A stretch of DNA of 64,000 nt, from contig NZ_JAHUWT010000005.1 of assembly GCF_019218885.1 (NCBI RefSeq), positions 1-64,000 of the forward strand, given 5' to 3'. Both the position numbers and the translations under genes were made by a program. The stretch comes from Bordetella sp. BOR01. Its GTDB lineage: Bacteria; Pseudomonadota; Gammaproteobacteria; Burkholderiales; Burkholderiaceae_B. Within the stretch, counting starts at the first letter, position 1; each line of letters opens with the position of its first letter. This document shows, piece after piece, positions 13,001 through 23,266 of this stretch. The notes beneath the pieces were generated by a model that was not told the DNA's origin, did no database searches, and was given only the letters and a program-made list of their open reading frames with translations.

Positions 13001-14104
13001 TCAGCGCCGGTGGCCGAAGTAGTCCTGCCTGATTTTTTCCAGCGTGCCATCTTCCTGCAGATGCAGGATCTCCAGCGTGACCGGCAAGGTCAAGTCGCTT
13101 TCATGGGGGAAGGCGAACCCGTATTTGTCGGGATGGAAAATGTTGCCCACCACCGTCAGGTTGCGCCCCGGATTGGTATGCGTGTAGTGCTCGAGCACAG
13201 GGGCATCGCCCACGACGGCGTCAACCTCGCCCGCCTGCAGCGCCGCCACGGCCGCCTCTATGTCCTGATAGGTGCGCAGGTCGATGCCCAGGTCATGCAC
13301 ATAGTCTTCCGATGTGCTGCCCGTGAAAACCGCCACGGTCTTGCCCGGCAGGTCGGACAAGGAACTGATGTTCTGGGTCAGCGATGCGGCGGTCATGATG
13401 CTGGTAACCGACGAAGTGATATAGGCGATCACGGCCACGCCGAATACCAGCCAGGCAGCCTGCCAGTAGCGTCCCATCCAGCCAAGCAGGTTCTTGCGCA
13501 CGGTACGGCCGGATGTGGCGATGGACATCACGTGATAGAAGCTTTCGGCGATGCCGTCGCGCCAGCGCCGAGGAAAGCCCGGATCGAACTTGCGGTCGAA
13601 GATCGTGAATCCGATCGTCGCGATGATGATGATCAGCAATAGCCAGCCATAGGCCTGCAGGTGCCCGGCATCTTTCAGGCCGGACACGATGCCCCAGAAG
13701 CCGTCGCCACCGCCCTGGGCGGGCACCATGATCCGGAACCCCGCGTCGTACCAGGGCTGCGTGAAGGCAACCGATTCCGCGCGCTGGCGGGAAATGGTCA
13801 GGTTGGTGACCGCGATGTCGACCGCGCCGCTGGCCGTGGCCTGCACCAGGTCGCGAAAAGTCGGGTAGCGGATATACCGGGATGTCAGCCCTTTTTCGCG
13901 CGCGACCGCCTGCCAGAGATCGATGGCCATGCCGGAATAGGCATGTTCTGCTTTTTGTTCGACGAACGGCGCGCTGACATATACGCCGACATCCACCTGC
14001 CGGGCCGCCGCAGGTCCAGATTGCGCGTCGGCCCCGCAGGCACTGAAAAAAACCATGCTGCCCAGCACGGTGGCAACCAGTCGCTGAAGTACAGAAACCG
14101 TCAT
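13001..14104 (-). CDS. Predicted prokaryotic glutamate-receptor-like ligand-gated channel (SBP_bac_3 split by pore module)
   Basis: 367 residues in the order signal peptide (1-28), ligand-binding lobe S1 (about 35-145), hydrophobic M1 (152-170), re-entrant P-like segment (184-200), hydrophobic M2 (213-236) and lobe S2 (about 250-367). This S1-M1-P-M2-S2 order is that of GluR0-type bacterial ionotropic receptors, not of a soluble binding protein. S1 contains TISRQRAE, where family members use Arg to hold an amino-acid carboxylate; S2 has DAVVGD. The segment aligned by position with a K+ filter (TVGYG) reads SIATSGRT, so K+ selectivity is doubtful. Alternative: a membrane-anchored binding protein of unknown role. 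Confidence 0.75.
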   Translation of the reverse strand: MTVSVLQRLVATVLGSMVFFSACGADAQSGPAAARQVDVGVYVSAPFVEQKAEHAYSGMAIDLWQAVAREKGLTSRYIRYPTFRDLVQATASGAVDIAVTNLTISRQRAESVAFTQPWYDAGFRIMVPAQGGGDGFWGIVSGLKDAGHLQAYGWLLLIIIIATIGFTIFDRKFDPGFPRRWRDGIAESFYHVMSIATSGRTVRKNLLGWMGRYWQAAWLVFGVAVIAYITSSVTSIMTAASLTQNISSLSDLPGKTVAVFTGSTSEDYVHDLGIDLRTYQDIEAAVAALQAGEVDAVVGDAPVLEHYTHTNPGRNLTVVGNIFHPDKYGFAFPHESDLTLPVTLEILHLQEDGTLEKIRQDYFGHRR

Positions 14105-14202
14105 GGCCCTCGGGTGATGTTCTTGCCTTTCCGGAAGTTTGCAGTACGCCTTTTTAGCTTATCAGCGATGGTGCCTGCTCGGCTAGGGGCCCTGAACAGG
14201 TC

Positions 14203-14850
14203 CTAGGGCACCACCACGTCGTCGCCAGCCTGGACGGCGATGTGCTCCACATCGCCCCAGCCCAGCACTTGCCATTGCCGCCGTTCGGCAGCCACCCGGT
14301 TGATGCTGGCGTTGAGCAGCGCCGCCTGGCGCGGCAATTCCAGGCCCACCCCTGACGCATGCCGCCAGATGATGTCCAGCACGCCGCCATGCGTCACCGC
14401 CAGCACGCGTTCGCCCGCGTGCCGCTCTGCCAGGTCTTCGATGGTGGCGACCACGCGCGCATGGAACTGCCCCAGCGATTCTCCGCCTTCTATCGGCCGC
14501 AAGGGATCGCGGCTTTTCCAGGCGGCGGCCGCCTCGGGGGCCAGTTCATCGATGCGATCCCAGGCCAGGCCTTCCAGCACGCCGAAGCCGCGTTCGCGGA
14601 TGCCCGGCTCGATGCGCACGCGCAGTCCCAGTTGTTCCGAAATGGGGGCAGCGGTGTGGTGCGCCCGCTGCAGGTCGCTGCTGTACAGGGCACTGAAGGG
14701 CCGGGTGGCCGCCTCGTCGCGCACCCGCGCGGCCAGCCGCGCGGCTTGCGCTCGGCCGGTGTCGTTCAGGGCGGTGTCCTGCCAGCCCTGCAGGCGGCGA
14801 TCGAAGTTCCAGGCCGTCTCGCCATGGCGGATAAACCAGATTTCAGTCAT
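14203..14850 (-). CDS. Histidine phosphatase family protein (phosphoglycerate-mutase-like)
   Basis: 215 residues. The phosphohistidine motif is at the N-terminus (FIRHGETAWN, about residues 6-15), with the second Arg in YSSDLQRAHHTA, the acidic residue in RERGFGVLEG and the second His in AVTHGGVLD. These are the four elements of cofactor-dependent PGM/alpha-ribazole phosphatase-like enzymes. Substrate cannot be told; GpmB-like or CobC-like phosphatase activity are both possible. It is a single gene, pointing left, divergent from the permease gene across 136 bases. Confidence 0.9.
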   Translation of the reverse strand: MTEIWFIRHGETAWNFDRRLQGWQDTALNDTGRAQAARLAARVRDEAATRPFSALYSSDLQRAHHTAAPISEQLGLRVRIEPGIRERGFGVLEGLAWDRIDELAPEAAAAWKSRDPLRPIEGGESLGQFHARVVATIEDLAERHAGERVLAVTHGGVLDIIWRHASGVGLELPRQAALLNASINRVAAERRQWQVLGWGDVEHIAVQAGDDVVVP

Positions 14851-14986
14851 GCGTGTTCCATTCCGTGTGCAGCCGAGAGCTTACCAGTGGCGCCCGCCCA
14901 GGGCAGCACCGTATTGCCGGGCGGACCGCTCGCCCCTACACTTGCGCCCGCCATCCGATAATTCCTGTCCTATCACCGGGGATCCC

Positions 14987-16309
14987 ATGTCCAACTCTTA
15001 TTTCCCACGCTGGAAGCTGGCCGACGAAACGACGCCGGGCGCCATCATCGCGCCCGACGAACGCCTGTCGTGGCCCAAGAACGTCGCCATGGGCGCCCAG
15101 CACGTGGTCGCCATGTTCGGCTCTACCGTGCTGGCCCCGCTGATCATGGGATTCGACCCCAACGTCGCCATCCTGATGTCGGGCATCGGCACGCTGATCT
15201 TCTTCCTGTTCGTGGGCGGACGCGTGCCCAGTTACCTGGGCTCCAGCTTCGCCTTCATCGGCGGGGTGGTGGCGGTTACCGGCTACGCCGGCGCGGGGCC
15301 CAATGCCAACATCGGTGTGGCGCTGGGCGCCATCATTGCCTGCGGCCTGGCCTATACCCTGATCGGCCTGGTGGTGTGGTTCGCCAATGCGCGCGCCGGC
15401 GGCGGCGCCAACTGGATCGAGGCCTTGATGCCGCCGGTCGTCACGGGGGCGGTCGTGGCCGTCATCGGGCTGAACCTGGCCCCCATCGCCGCCAAGGGGG
15501 CCATGGGCGGCTCGGGCTTCGATGCCACCATGGCCATCGTCACCATCCTGTGCGTGGGCGGCATCGCCGTCTACACGCGCGGCACGGTGCAGCGCCTGCT
15601 GATCCTGGTGGGCCTGCTGCTGGCCTGCGTCATCTACGCCATTTGCGCCAACGGCCTGGGGTTGGGCAAGCCCATCGACTTCTCGGGCGTGCTCGCGGCA
15701 CCCTGGCTGGGCTTGCCGCAATTCGCCGCCCCGGTGTTCCAGGCCGAGGCCATGGGCTTGATCGTGCCGGTGGCCATCATCCTGGTAGCCGAGAACCTGG
15801 GCCACATCAAGGCCGTCAGCGCCATGACCGGCCAGAACCTCGACCGCTACCTGGGCCGGGCCTTCGTGGGCGACGGCGTGGCCACCATGGTGTCGGGGGC
15901 GGTGGGCGGCACGGGCGTCACCACCTATGCCGAGAACATCGGCGTCATGGCCGTCACCCGCATCTATTCCACCCTGGTCTTCGTGGTGGCGGCCGTGATC
16001 GCCGTCGTGCTGGGCTTTTCGCCCAAGTTCGGAGCGCTGATCCAGACCATACCCGGCCCGGTGCTGGGCGGCATGTCGGTCGTGGTGTTCGGACTGATCG
16101 CCGTGGCGGGGGCCCGCATCTGGGTGGTGAACCAGGTGGACTTCAGCAACAACCGCAACCTGATCGTCGCCGCCGTCACCTTGGTGCTGGGCGCGGGCGA
16201 CTTCACCGTGAAGCTGGGCAATTTCACGCTGGGCGGCATCGGCACCGCGACGTTTGGCGCCATCATCCTGTACGCGCTGCTGCAGCACAGCGGACGGCGC
16301 GTGGTCTAG
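14987..16309 (+). CDS. Uracil/xanthine permease family transporter (NCS2, UraA/RutG-like)
   Basis: 440 residues from the ATG at 14987. It has about 12-14 hydrophobic segments and NCS2 signatures: the N-terminal AMGAQHVVAMFGSTVLAP block and the substrate-site region VAENLGHIKAVSAMTGQNLD with the conserved Glu, followed by GGTGVTTYAENIGVMA. The AENLGH and GVTTYAENIG pattern is that of uracil-type members (UraA/RutG) rather than xanthine/urate ones. It probably imports uracil by proton symport at the inner membrane; closeness to carAB fits pyrimidine metabolism. The in-frame extension upstream is rejected since homology starts here. Confidence 0.88.
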   Translation: MSNSYFPRWKLADETTPGAIIAPDERLSWPKNVAMGAQHVVAMFGSTVLAPLIMGFDPNVAILMSGIGTLIFFLFVGGRVPSYLGSSFAFIGGVVAVTGYAGAGPNANIGVALGAIIACGLAYTLIGLVVWFANARAGGGANWIEALMPPVVTGAVVAVIGLNLAPIAAKGAMGGSGFDATMAIVTILCVGGIAVYTRGTVQRLLILVGLLLACVIYAICANGLGLGKPIDFSGVLAAPWLGLPQFAAPVFQAEAMGLIVPVAIILVAENLGHIKAVSAMTGQNLDRYLGRAFVGDGVATMVSGAVGGTGVTTYAENIGVMAVTRIYSTLVFVVAAVIAVVLGFSPKFGALIQTIPGPVLGGMSVVVFGLIAVAGARIWVVNQVDFSNNRNLIVAAVTLVLGAGDFTVKLGNFTLGGIGTATFGAIILYALLQHSGRRVV

Positions 16310-16487
16310 AAGAAAAGGGCGCCGGCCGCATTCCCGGTGCCCGCCGCGCGGATTGTGTGGGTCGAGGGCGTCCCTTTTTTTCAAACCTCGGCATTATGCA
16401 CTTTACTGCGCCTAACTGCCCCCAATTGACGGTTTCCTGAATGGCTTGCAATTCCTTCCGATTTTGACCACAATGGAATCTTGCTTG

Positions 16488-16520
16488 CCCCGGTTCCGAC
16501 CCGAGCCGGGGTTTTGTTTT
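16488..16520 (+). terminator. Intrinsic terminator upstream of greA (first)
   Basis: Nine-pair stem CCCCGGTTC / GAGCCGGGG (one G-U pair) with a 6-base loop, followed directly by TTTTGTTTT. It probably ends transcription coming from the permease gene. Confidence 0.75.
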
Positions 16521-16687
16521 GGTCGCAGCCTTGCCGATGTCACGGGCAAGGGCCGATCAGAGCGGATGGTCGGGAACCACTGATATCGGGTCCGACACGG
16601 TTCCCGCCTGTTCGTCCCCACGCACGTTCCACCGGCTTGTCCCGCTAAGGCGGCGCAGGCCACAAGCCTGACTGCGACTTTTCACCG

Positions 16688-16719
16688 AAACGCTCCATTC
16701 GGGGCGTTTTCTACTTTTT
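16688..16719 (+). terminator. Terminator-like hairpin in the greA leader (second)
   Basis: Stem AAACGCTCC / GGGGCGTTT (one G-U pair), loop ATTC, then TTCTACTTTTT. It stops 15 bases before the greA ATG and its downstream side is very near the ribosome site GGGA at 16724-16727. In Escherichia coli, premature termination in the greA leader yields the GraL small RNA; a similar arrangement is inferred here. Confidence 0.6.
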
Positions 16720-16733
16720 GTTTGGGAAACGAC

Positions 16734-17210
16734 ATGTCTGCCATTCCTTTGACCGCGCGCGGGGCCGAGCGTCTGCAAGCCGAGCTGCATCGGCTGAAAA
16801 CCATCGAGCGCCCCGCAGTGATCAACGCCATCGCCGAGGCACGTGCCCAGGGTGATCTGTCGGAAAATGCCGAGTACGATGCCGCCCGTGAACGCCAGGG
16901 CTTCATCGAAGGCCGCATTTCCGAGCTCGAGGGCACGCTTTCCAACGCGCATATCATCGACCCCTCCGCGCTCGAGGCCGACGGCCGTGCCGTATTCGGC
17001 GCCACCGTCGAAATCGCCGACCTCGATTCGGGCGACCGCCTGTCGTACCAGATCGTGGGCGACGTCGAAGCCGACATCAAGTCCAACCTGATCTCGGTAT
17101 CAAGCCCCGTGGCGCGCGCCCTGATCGGCAAGTCCGAAGGCGACGTGGTTGAAGTCAAGGCGCCGTCGGGCGTGCGCGAATACGAAGTGCTCGGCGTCCG
17201 TTACATCTGA
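16734..17210 (+). CDS. greA: Transcription elongation factor GreA
   Basis: 158 residues from ATG 16734, the standard GreA length. The N-terminal coiled-coil domain contains the tip motif DLSENAEYDAARERQ with the two acidic residues that coordinate the second catalytic Mg2+ in the RNA polymerase secondary channel; the C-terminal FKBP-like domain has SPVARALIGKSEGDVV. GreA rescues backtracked polymerase by stimulating transcript cleavage. The gene sits immediately behind a terminator-like hairpin, so its expression may depend on read-through. It is followed by the DUF4149 gene after 32 bases. Confidence 0.97.
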   Translation: MSAIPLTARGAERLQAELHRLKTIERPAVINAIAEARAQGDLSENAEYDAARERQGFIEGRISELEGTLSNAHIIDPSALEADGRAVFGATVEIADLDSGDRLSYQIVGDVEADIKSNLISVSSPVARALIGKSEGDVVEVKAPSGVREYEVLGVRYI

Positions 17211-17242
17211 ACTGGCGCCGCCGCCCCCCGGGAACACCGACG

Positions 17243-17680
17243 ATGCCCAACCTTGCCCGTATCCTCGTCCGCCTGATCGTGGCGGTGTGGTGCGGTGCGC
17301 TATGGAGCATCGGCGCGCTTGTCGCGCCCACCTTGTTTTCCATGCTGGATGCCGCCGACGCGGCCAAGGTCGCCGCTTTACTGTTCCGGGTGCTCGCCGT
17401 GGGCGGGCTGGGGGGCGCGGTATTTTTACTGATTCTGGACCGCCTGGCGCATGGCCAGGCGTTGCAAGGCCCCGGGCGCCGCACCGTCCTGCTGATGGCG
17501 GTGGGCACAGGCATCGGGTATTTCGGGTTGAAAACCCTGGCGGACCACGGGCGCGCGTTGGCGGCGGCCGGGCAGGCGGTGCCGGCCTGGGCCGATCCAA
17601 GCCTGCTGCACAACGTTTCCGGCGGTATTTACTTCTTGGTGGCCTTGGCGGCCCTGCGGCTGGTTGCCGCGGTGCGCTGA
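17243..17680 (+). CDS. DUF4149 domain membrane protein
   Basis: 145 residues with four hydrophobic stretches (about residues 7-27, 47-70, 80-98 and 120-143), matching the DUF4149 family of small inner-membrane proteins. Function unknown. The position between greA and yhbY/rlmE is conserved in betaproteobacteria. Its last 52 bases overlap, on the opposite strand, the 3' end of the yhbY-like gene. CCGGGAA lies before the start at a usable distance. Confidence 0.8.
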   Translation: MPNLARILVRLIVAVWCGALWSIGALVAPTLFSMLDAADAAKVAALLFRVLAVGGLGGAVFLLILDRLAHGQALQGPGRRTVLLMAVGTGIGYFGLKTLADHGRALAAAGQAVPAWADPSLLHNVSGGIYFLVALAALRLVAAVR

Positions 17681-18246
17681 ACGCCGCTGCGGGCGCCCGC
17701 GCGCAGGCTCAGCGCGCTGCCGGCGCGGCGCGGAATGCCATGCGGTGCCGCGGCGGCTTTCTTGGTACCGGGGCGCAAGGGGCGGCCAGCCTTGTTCAGG
17801 GTGCCGCGGGCATACGGGTCGACCGGGTCGGCAGCCATTTTCCGGGCAGGCGCCGGGCGCGGCTTGGCCAGGGTCTTGCCTTCGGCGGCAAGTTTCTTGG
17901 GCGTATGCGGCTCAGATGGCTTGCGGCGGGGCCGGGTGCCGTCGGCCGGGGCGACTGGTGCCGCGTTGCCCGGCAGCGGCCGGAACAGGATGAGCATTTT
18001 GCCCAGGTGGTGCACCGGCGCGCACGACAGCGTGTCGCAGATAGTGGCCAGCATGGCCTCGCGCTCGTCGCGGTCGTTGCCGCCGGCGCGCACCTTGATC
18101 AGCCCATGGGAAGCCAGGGCGCGGTCGATTTCTTTCAAGACCGCGTCGGTCAGCCCGTTGTCGCCGATCAGGACGACCGGGCGCAGCGGGTGGGCGGCCG
18201 AGCGCAATTCGCTGCGCTCGCGTGAGGTGAGTTCTAATATAGGCAT
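17629..18246 (-). CDS. yhbY: YhbY-like CRM-domain RNA-binding protein with long basic tail
   Basis: 205 residues from the start at 18246 ([20 protein letters not shown]). Residues 1 to about 95 match the CRM/YhbY domain, including [18 protein letters not shown] and a GKMLILFRP end; YhbY associates with the pre-50S ribosomal subunit. E. coli YhbY stops near 97 residues, whereas here about 105 more Lys/Arg/Pro/Ala-rich residues follow, likely disordered and RNA- or ribosome-binding. The gene starts 18 bases from rlmE on the opposite strand, a conserved divergent pair, and its 3' end overlaps the DUF4149 gene antisense by 52 bases. Confidence 0.88.
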   Translation of the reverse strand: MPILELTSRERSELRSAAHPLRPVVLIGDNGLTDAVLKEIDRALASHGLIKVRAGGNDRDEREAMLATICDTLSCAPVHHLGKMLILFRPLPGNAAPVAPADGTRPRRKPSEPHTPKKLAAEGKTLAKPRPAPARKMAADPVDPYARGTLNKAGRPLRPGTKKAAAAPHGIPRRAGSALSLRAGARSGVQRTAATSRRAAKATKK

Positions 18247-18264
18247 GCGTGGAATTGTACGGTA

Positions 18265-18900
18265 ATGGCCAAAAAGAAATTCTCTAAAGACTGGATCCAC
18301 CAGCACATCAACGATCCCTATGTGAAGTTGGCGCAACAAAAGGGCTATCGGGCCCGCGCCGCCTTCAAGCTGCTCGAGATCCTCGATACCGAAAAGCTGA
18401 TGCGCCGCGGCGATATCGTGGTCGACCTGGGGTCGACCCCGGGTAGCTGGTCGCAGGTGGCGCGCGAGCGGCTGGCGGGCCCCGGGGGAGCAATCGACGG
18501 CCGTGTCATCGCCCTGGACATGCTGCCCATGGAGCCCGTGGCCGGGGTCGAGTTCATCCTGGGCGACTTCCGCGACGACGCGGTTTTGCAACAGTTGCAA
18601 GAATTGGTGGGTGGCCAGCCGGTGGATCTTGTAATTTCCGACATGGCCCCCAACTTGTCCGGAGTCGGTGTCGCCGATTCGGCTCGCATCCAGCATGTTT
18701 GCGAGCTGGCCCTGGACTTCGCCTGCAACCATCTGAAGCCCGATGGGGTGCTGATCGTCAAGGCCTTCCACGGCAGCGGCTTCTCGCAAATCGTGCAGAC
18801 CTTCAAGCAGCGCTTTAAAAGGGTGGTCGAACGCAAGCCGAAAGCATCGCGGGACAAATCCTCCGAGACCTTCCTGGTGGCGCGCGACCTGAAGTCCTGA
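18265..18900 (+). CDS. rlmE: 23S rRNA 2'-O-methyltransferase (U2552) RlmE/FtsJ/RrmJ
   Basis: 211 residues. It starts with the usual [19 protein letters not shown] segment; the K-D-K-E catalytic set is visible in [30 protein letters not shown] and [11 protein letters not shown]. The SAM-binding loop is [15 protein letters not shown], where most relatives have LGAAPGGWSQ, a conservative change. It methylates U2552 of 23S rRNA late in 50S assembly. First gene of the rlmE-ftsH-folP-glmM cluster; ftsH follows after 204 bases with its own promoter signals. Confidence 0.95.
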   Translation: MAKKKFSKDWIHQHINDPYVKLAQQKGYRARAAFKLLEILDTEKLMRRGDIVVDLGSTPGSWSQVARERLAGPGGAIDGRVIALDMLPMEPVAGVEFILGDFRDDAVLQQLQELVGGQPVDLVISDMAPNLSGVGVADSARIQHVCELALDFACNHLKPDGVLIVKAFHGSGFSQIVQTFKQRFKRVVERKPKASRDKSSETFLVARDLKS

Positions 18901-18981
18901 ACCCACCGCTGCAAACCGCTGCGGCCTGATCAACTCCACCCTGTCGAGGCGAGCCCACCCAGCCAGTCCGAATGTGTATCA

Positions 18982-18998
18982 GGCGCCCTTTGGGCGCC
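18982..18998 (+). other. Short perfect hairpin in the rlmE-ftsH gap
   Basis: GGCGCCC / GGGCGCC with a TTT loop. There is no T-run after it, so it is not a convincing intrinsic terminator; it may be an mRNA 3' structure for rlmE. Confidence 0.35.
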
Positions 18999-19034
18999 CA
19001 GACGGAATCTGCCCCGACAGGGTAGAATGAGCTA

Positions 19035-19063
19035 TTGACATACTTGTGACTGTGCCATATGCG
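19035..19063 (+). promoter_or_regulatory. Candidate ftsH promoter (-35 TTGACA)
   Basis: A perfect TTGACA at 19035-19040 is followed after 17 bases by TATGCG. The overlapping TGCCATAT, about 13 bases after TTGACA, also resembles a heat-shock sigma-32 -10 element; ftsH is heat-inducible in E. coli. Which sigma factor uses it cannot be decided by eye. Confidence 0.4.
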
Positions 19064-19104
19064 CGGGGCGGTCGCCGGTCGGAATCGAAAGCAGGAGATC
19101 GACC

Positions 19105-20991
<1,887 letters not shown>

Positions 20992-21009
20992 AAGCACCGG
21001 TCTGCCTAT

Positions 21010-21852
21010 ATGGCCAACACCTTCCTGTGCGGGCGCTTCGAGTTCGACCTTGAGCGCCCGCTCGTGATGGGTATTGTCAACATCACGCCCGATTCGTTCT
21101 CCGACGGCGGCCAGCATGCCGATACCGAAGCGGCCGTGCGCCACGCGCACAGCCTGATAAGCGAAGGTGCGCACATCCTCGACCTGGGCGGCGAGTCCAC
21201 CCGGCCGGGCGCCGACCCTGTGTCGGCGCACGACGAACTGGCGCGCCTGTTGCCCGTGATCGAGGCCCTGCGCGACTGCGGCGTGCCGCTGTCCATCGAT
21301 ACTTTCAAGCCCGATGTGATGCGCGCCGTGCTCGATGCCGGTGCCGACATGATCAACGACATCTACGGCTTTCGCCAGCCCGGGGCCATCGAGGCCGTGG
21401 CGCAGACCCGCTGCGGGCTGTGCGTCATGCACATGAAGGGCGAGCCCGGCACCATGCAGCAGGCCCCCGAATACGCCGACCTGCTGGGCGAGATCGGGGT
21501 CTTTCTCGGGGCGCGCGCCCAACGCTTGCGCGCCGCCTGGATCGACCCGCGCCGTATCGTGCTGGACCCCGGCTTCGGGTTTGGCAAGACCGCCGAGCAC
21601 AATTACCAACTACTGCGCCGGCTATCCAGCCTGCGGGTATCCAGCTATCCCTTGCTGACCGGATTGTCGCGCAAGACCATGATAGGCGATGCCACCGGCA
21701 GGCCGGTGCCCGAGCGCCTGGCCGGCAGTGTCGCCGGCGCCCTGGCTTGCGTGGCGCGCGGCGCCTCTATCGTGCGCGTGCACGACGTAGCCGCCACCGT
21801 CGACGCCCTGAAGGTCTGGCAAGCAGCCGAACAAGGAGCCATACGAATATGA
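21010..21852 (+). CDS. folP: Dihydropteroate synthase
   Basis: 280 residues. Signatures are [16 protein letters not shown] (about 21-36), [11 protein letters not shown], the [10 protein letters not shown] block and the C-terminal SRKTMIG and RVHDV segments. It condenses p-aminobenzoate with dihydropterin pyrophosphate in folate synthesis and is the sulfonamide target. The stop overlaps the glmM start by four bases (ATGA), so the two are translationally coupled, the conserved ftsH-folP-glmM order. Confidence 0.96.
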   Translation: MANTFLCGRFEFDLERPLVMGIVNITPDSFSDGGQHADTEAAVRHAHSLISEGAHILDLGGESTRPGADPVSAHDELARLLPVIEALRDCGVPLSIDTFKPDVMRAVLDAGADMINDIYGFRQPGAIEAVAQTRCGLCVMHMKGEPGTMQQAPEYADLLGEIGVFLGARAQRLRAAWIDPRRIVLDPGFGFGKTAEHNYQLLRRLSSLRVSSYPLLTGLSRKTMIGDATGRPVPERLAGSVAGALACVARGASIVRVHDVAATVDALKVWQAAEQGAIRI

Positions 21853-23192
21853 CGCAACGCAAGTATTTCGGAACCGACGGGGTTCGAGGCGAGGTCGGCG
21901 GCGATGTCATCAACGCCGCTTTTGCTCTGCGCCTGGGCTATGCCGCCGGCCGCGTATTGGCCCGCGAGCATGCCGGGCGGGGCGGCAGCCGCCCGCAGGT
22001 CGTCATAGGCAAGGACACGCGCATTTCGGGCTACATGCTCGAATCCGCCCTGGAAGCCGGCCTGTCGGCCGCGGGCATCGATGTACTGCTGGCCGGCCCG
22101 GTGCCCACCCCGGCGGTGGCCTACCTGACGCGGGCGCTGCGGTTGGTGGCTGGTATTGTCATCAGCGCCTCGCACAATCCCTACCAGGACAACGGCATCA
22201 AGTTCTTTTCGGCCCAGGGCATGAAGCTGCCCGACAACATCGAGGCCGACATCGAGGCTGCCCTTGACGAGCCGCTGGGATGCGTCGATTCTGCCGCATT
22301 GGGGCGTGCGCGCCGCATGCAGGATTCCCAGGGTCGCTACATCGAATTCTGCAAAAGCACCTTTCCCAACGATCTCGACCTGAATGGCGTCAAGATTGTC
22401 GTGGACGCCGCCCATGGCGCTGCCTACAACGTGGCCCCGCATGTGTTCCGCGAATTGGGGGCTGATGTCCATGCCATCGGCGTGGCGCCCGACGGCTTCA
22501 ATATCAACGAAGGGGTGGGTGCGCTGCACCCCGAATCGCTGGCGCAAACCGTGCAGGCGCGCGGCGCCCACCTGGGCATTGCCCTGGACGGCGACGCCGA
22601 CCGCCTGCAGATGGTCGATGGCGCCGGCCGCATCTACAACGGCGACGAACTGCTGTATGCCATCGTGCGTGAGCGCATGAGCCACACGAAGGTGGCGGGC
22701 GTGGTCGGCACCCTGATGACCAACTATGGCTTCGAATTGCAGATGCAGCGCCTGGGCGTGGGTTTCGAGCGCGCCAATGTGGGCGACCGCTATGTGCTCG
22801 AGCAGATGCAGGCGCGCGGCTGGCTGTATGGCGGCGAAAGCTCCGGGCACCTGCTGTGCCTGGATTGCCACACCACCGGCGACGGTATCATTGCGGCCCT
22901 GCAAGTGCTGACCGCGCTGCGCCGCAGCAACCAGACGCTGTCCGAGTGGCTGGGCGACCTGCGCATGTACCCCCAGAAAATGATCAACGTGCCTTTGGCG
23001 CCGGGCATCAACTGGAAATCTCACGCCGGCCTGGCCGCGGCCAAGGCTGCCGTCGAGGCCGAACTGGCAGGCCGGGGCCGGGTGCTGATCCGGGCCTCGG
23101 GCACCGAGCCCAAGCTGCGCCTGATGGTCGAGGCCGAAGAGGCCGGCCTGGCGGCGTCTTGTGCCGAAAAGCTGGCGGCCAGCCTGGCCTGA
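21849..23192 (+). CDS. glmM: Phosphoglucosamine mutase
   Basis: 447 residues from ATG 21849, which overlaps the folP stop. The N-terminus [13 protein letters not shown] and the phosphoserine loop [13 protein letters not shown] (Ser at about residue 108) are diagnostic; the metal loop is ALDGDADR and the substrate loop GGESSGH. It converts glucosamine-6-phosphate to glucosamine-1-phosphate for peptidoglycan and LPS precursors. Last gene of the core operon; a clear terminator follows 20 bases downstream, after which the accessory block starts. Confidence 0.97.
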   Translation: MTQRKYFGTDGVRGEVGGDVINAAFALRLGYAAGRVLAREHAGRGGSRPQVVIGKDTRISGYMLESALEAGLSAAGIDVLLAGPVPTPAVAYLTRALRLVAGIVISASHNPYQDNGIKFFSAQGMKLPDNIEADIEAALDEPLGCVDSAALGRARRMQDSQGRYIEFCKSTFPNDLDLNGVKIVVDAAHGAAYNVAPHVFRELGADVHAIGVAPDGFNINEGVGALHPESLAQTVQARGAHLGIALDGDADRLQMVDGAGRIYNGDELLYAIVRERMSHTKVAGVVGTLMTNYGFELQMQRLGVGFERANVGDRYVLEQMQARGWLYGGESSGHLLCLDCHTTGDGIIAALQVLTALRRSNQTLSEWLGDLRMYPQKMINVPLAPGINWKSHAGLAAAKAAVEAELAGRGRVLIRASGTEPKLRLMVEAEEAGLAASCAEKLAASLA

Positions 23193-23212
23193 CCCCTGAA
23201 ACCCTTCGTAAG

Positions 23213-23238
23213 AGCCGGACTTTGCGTCCGGCTTTTTT
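23213..23238 (+). terminator. Intrinsic terminator after glmM
   Basis: Stem AGCCGGAC / GTCCGGCT with a 5-base loop, followed by six T residues. It closes the rlmE-ftsH-folP-glmM transcription unit and marks the left edge of the lower-G+C block. Confidence 0.88.
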
Positions 23239-23266
23239 ATGGGTGCGCGATGTCGTTACGGCAAGT

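Larger units (their letters stand above)
16310..16733 (+). other. 424-base gene-free region: permease 3' end and structured greA leader
   Basis: No supported protein gene. It holds, in order, a terminator-like hairpin (16488-16520), an 8-base stem CGGGAACC/GGTTCCCG (16571-16606), a 7-base stem GGCTTGT/ACAAGCC (16634-16668) enclosing CCGC/GCGG, and a second terminator-like hairpin ending 15 bases before greA. The two middle stems plus the last terminator look like a leader RNA or a small RNA ending in the greA leader. Confidence 0.5.

Noticed and set aside
16446-16474. Promoter-like TTGCAA-17-CACAAT before greA
   Set aside because: Transcription would start just before the first terminator hairpin at 16488, making it a poor greA promoter; match to consensus is only 4 of 6 in each box.
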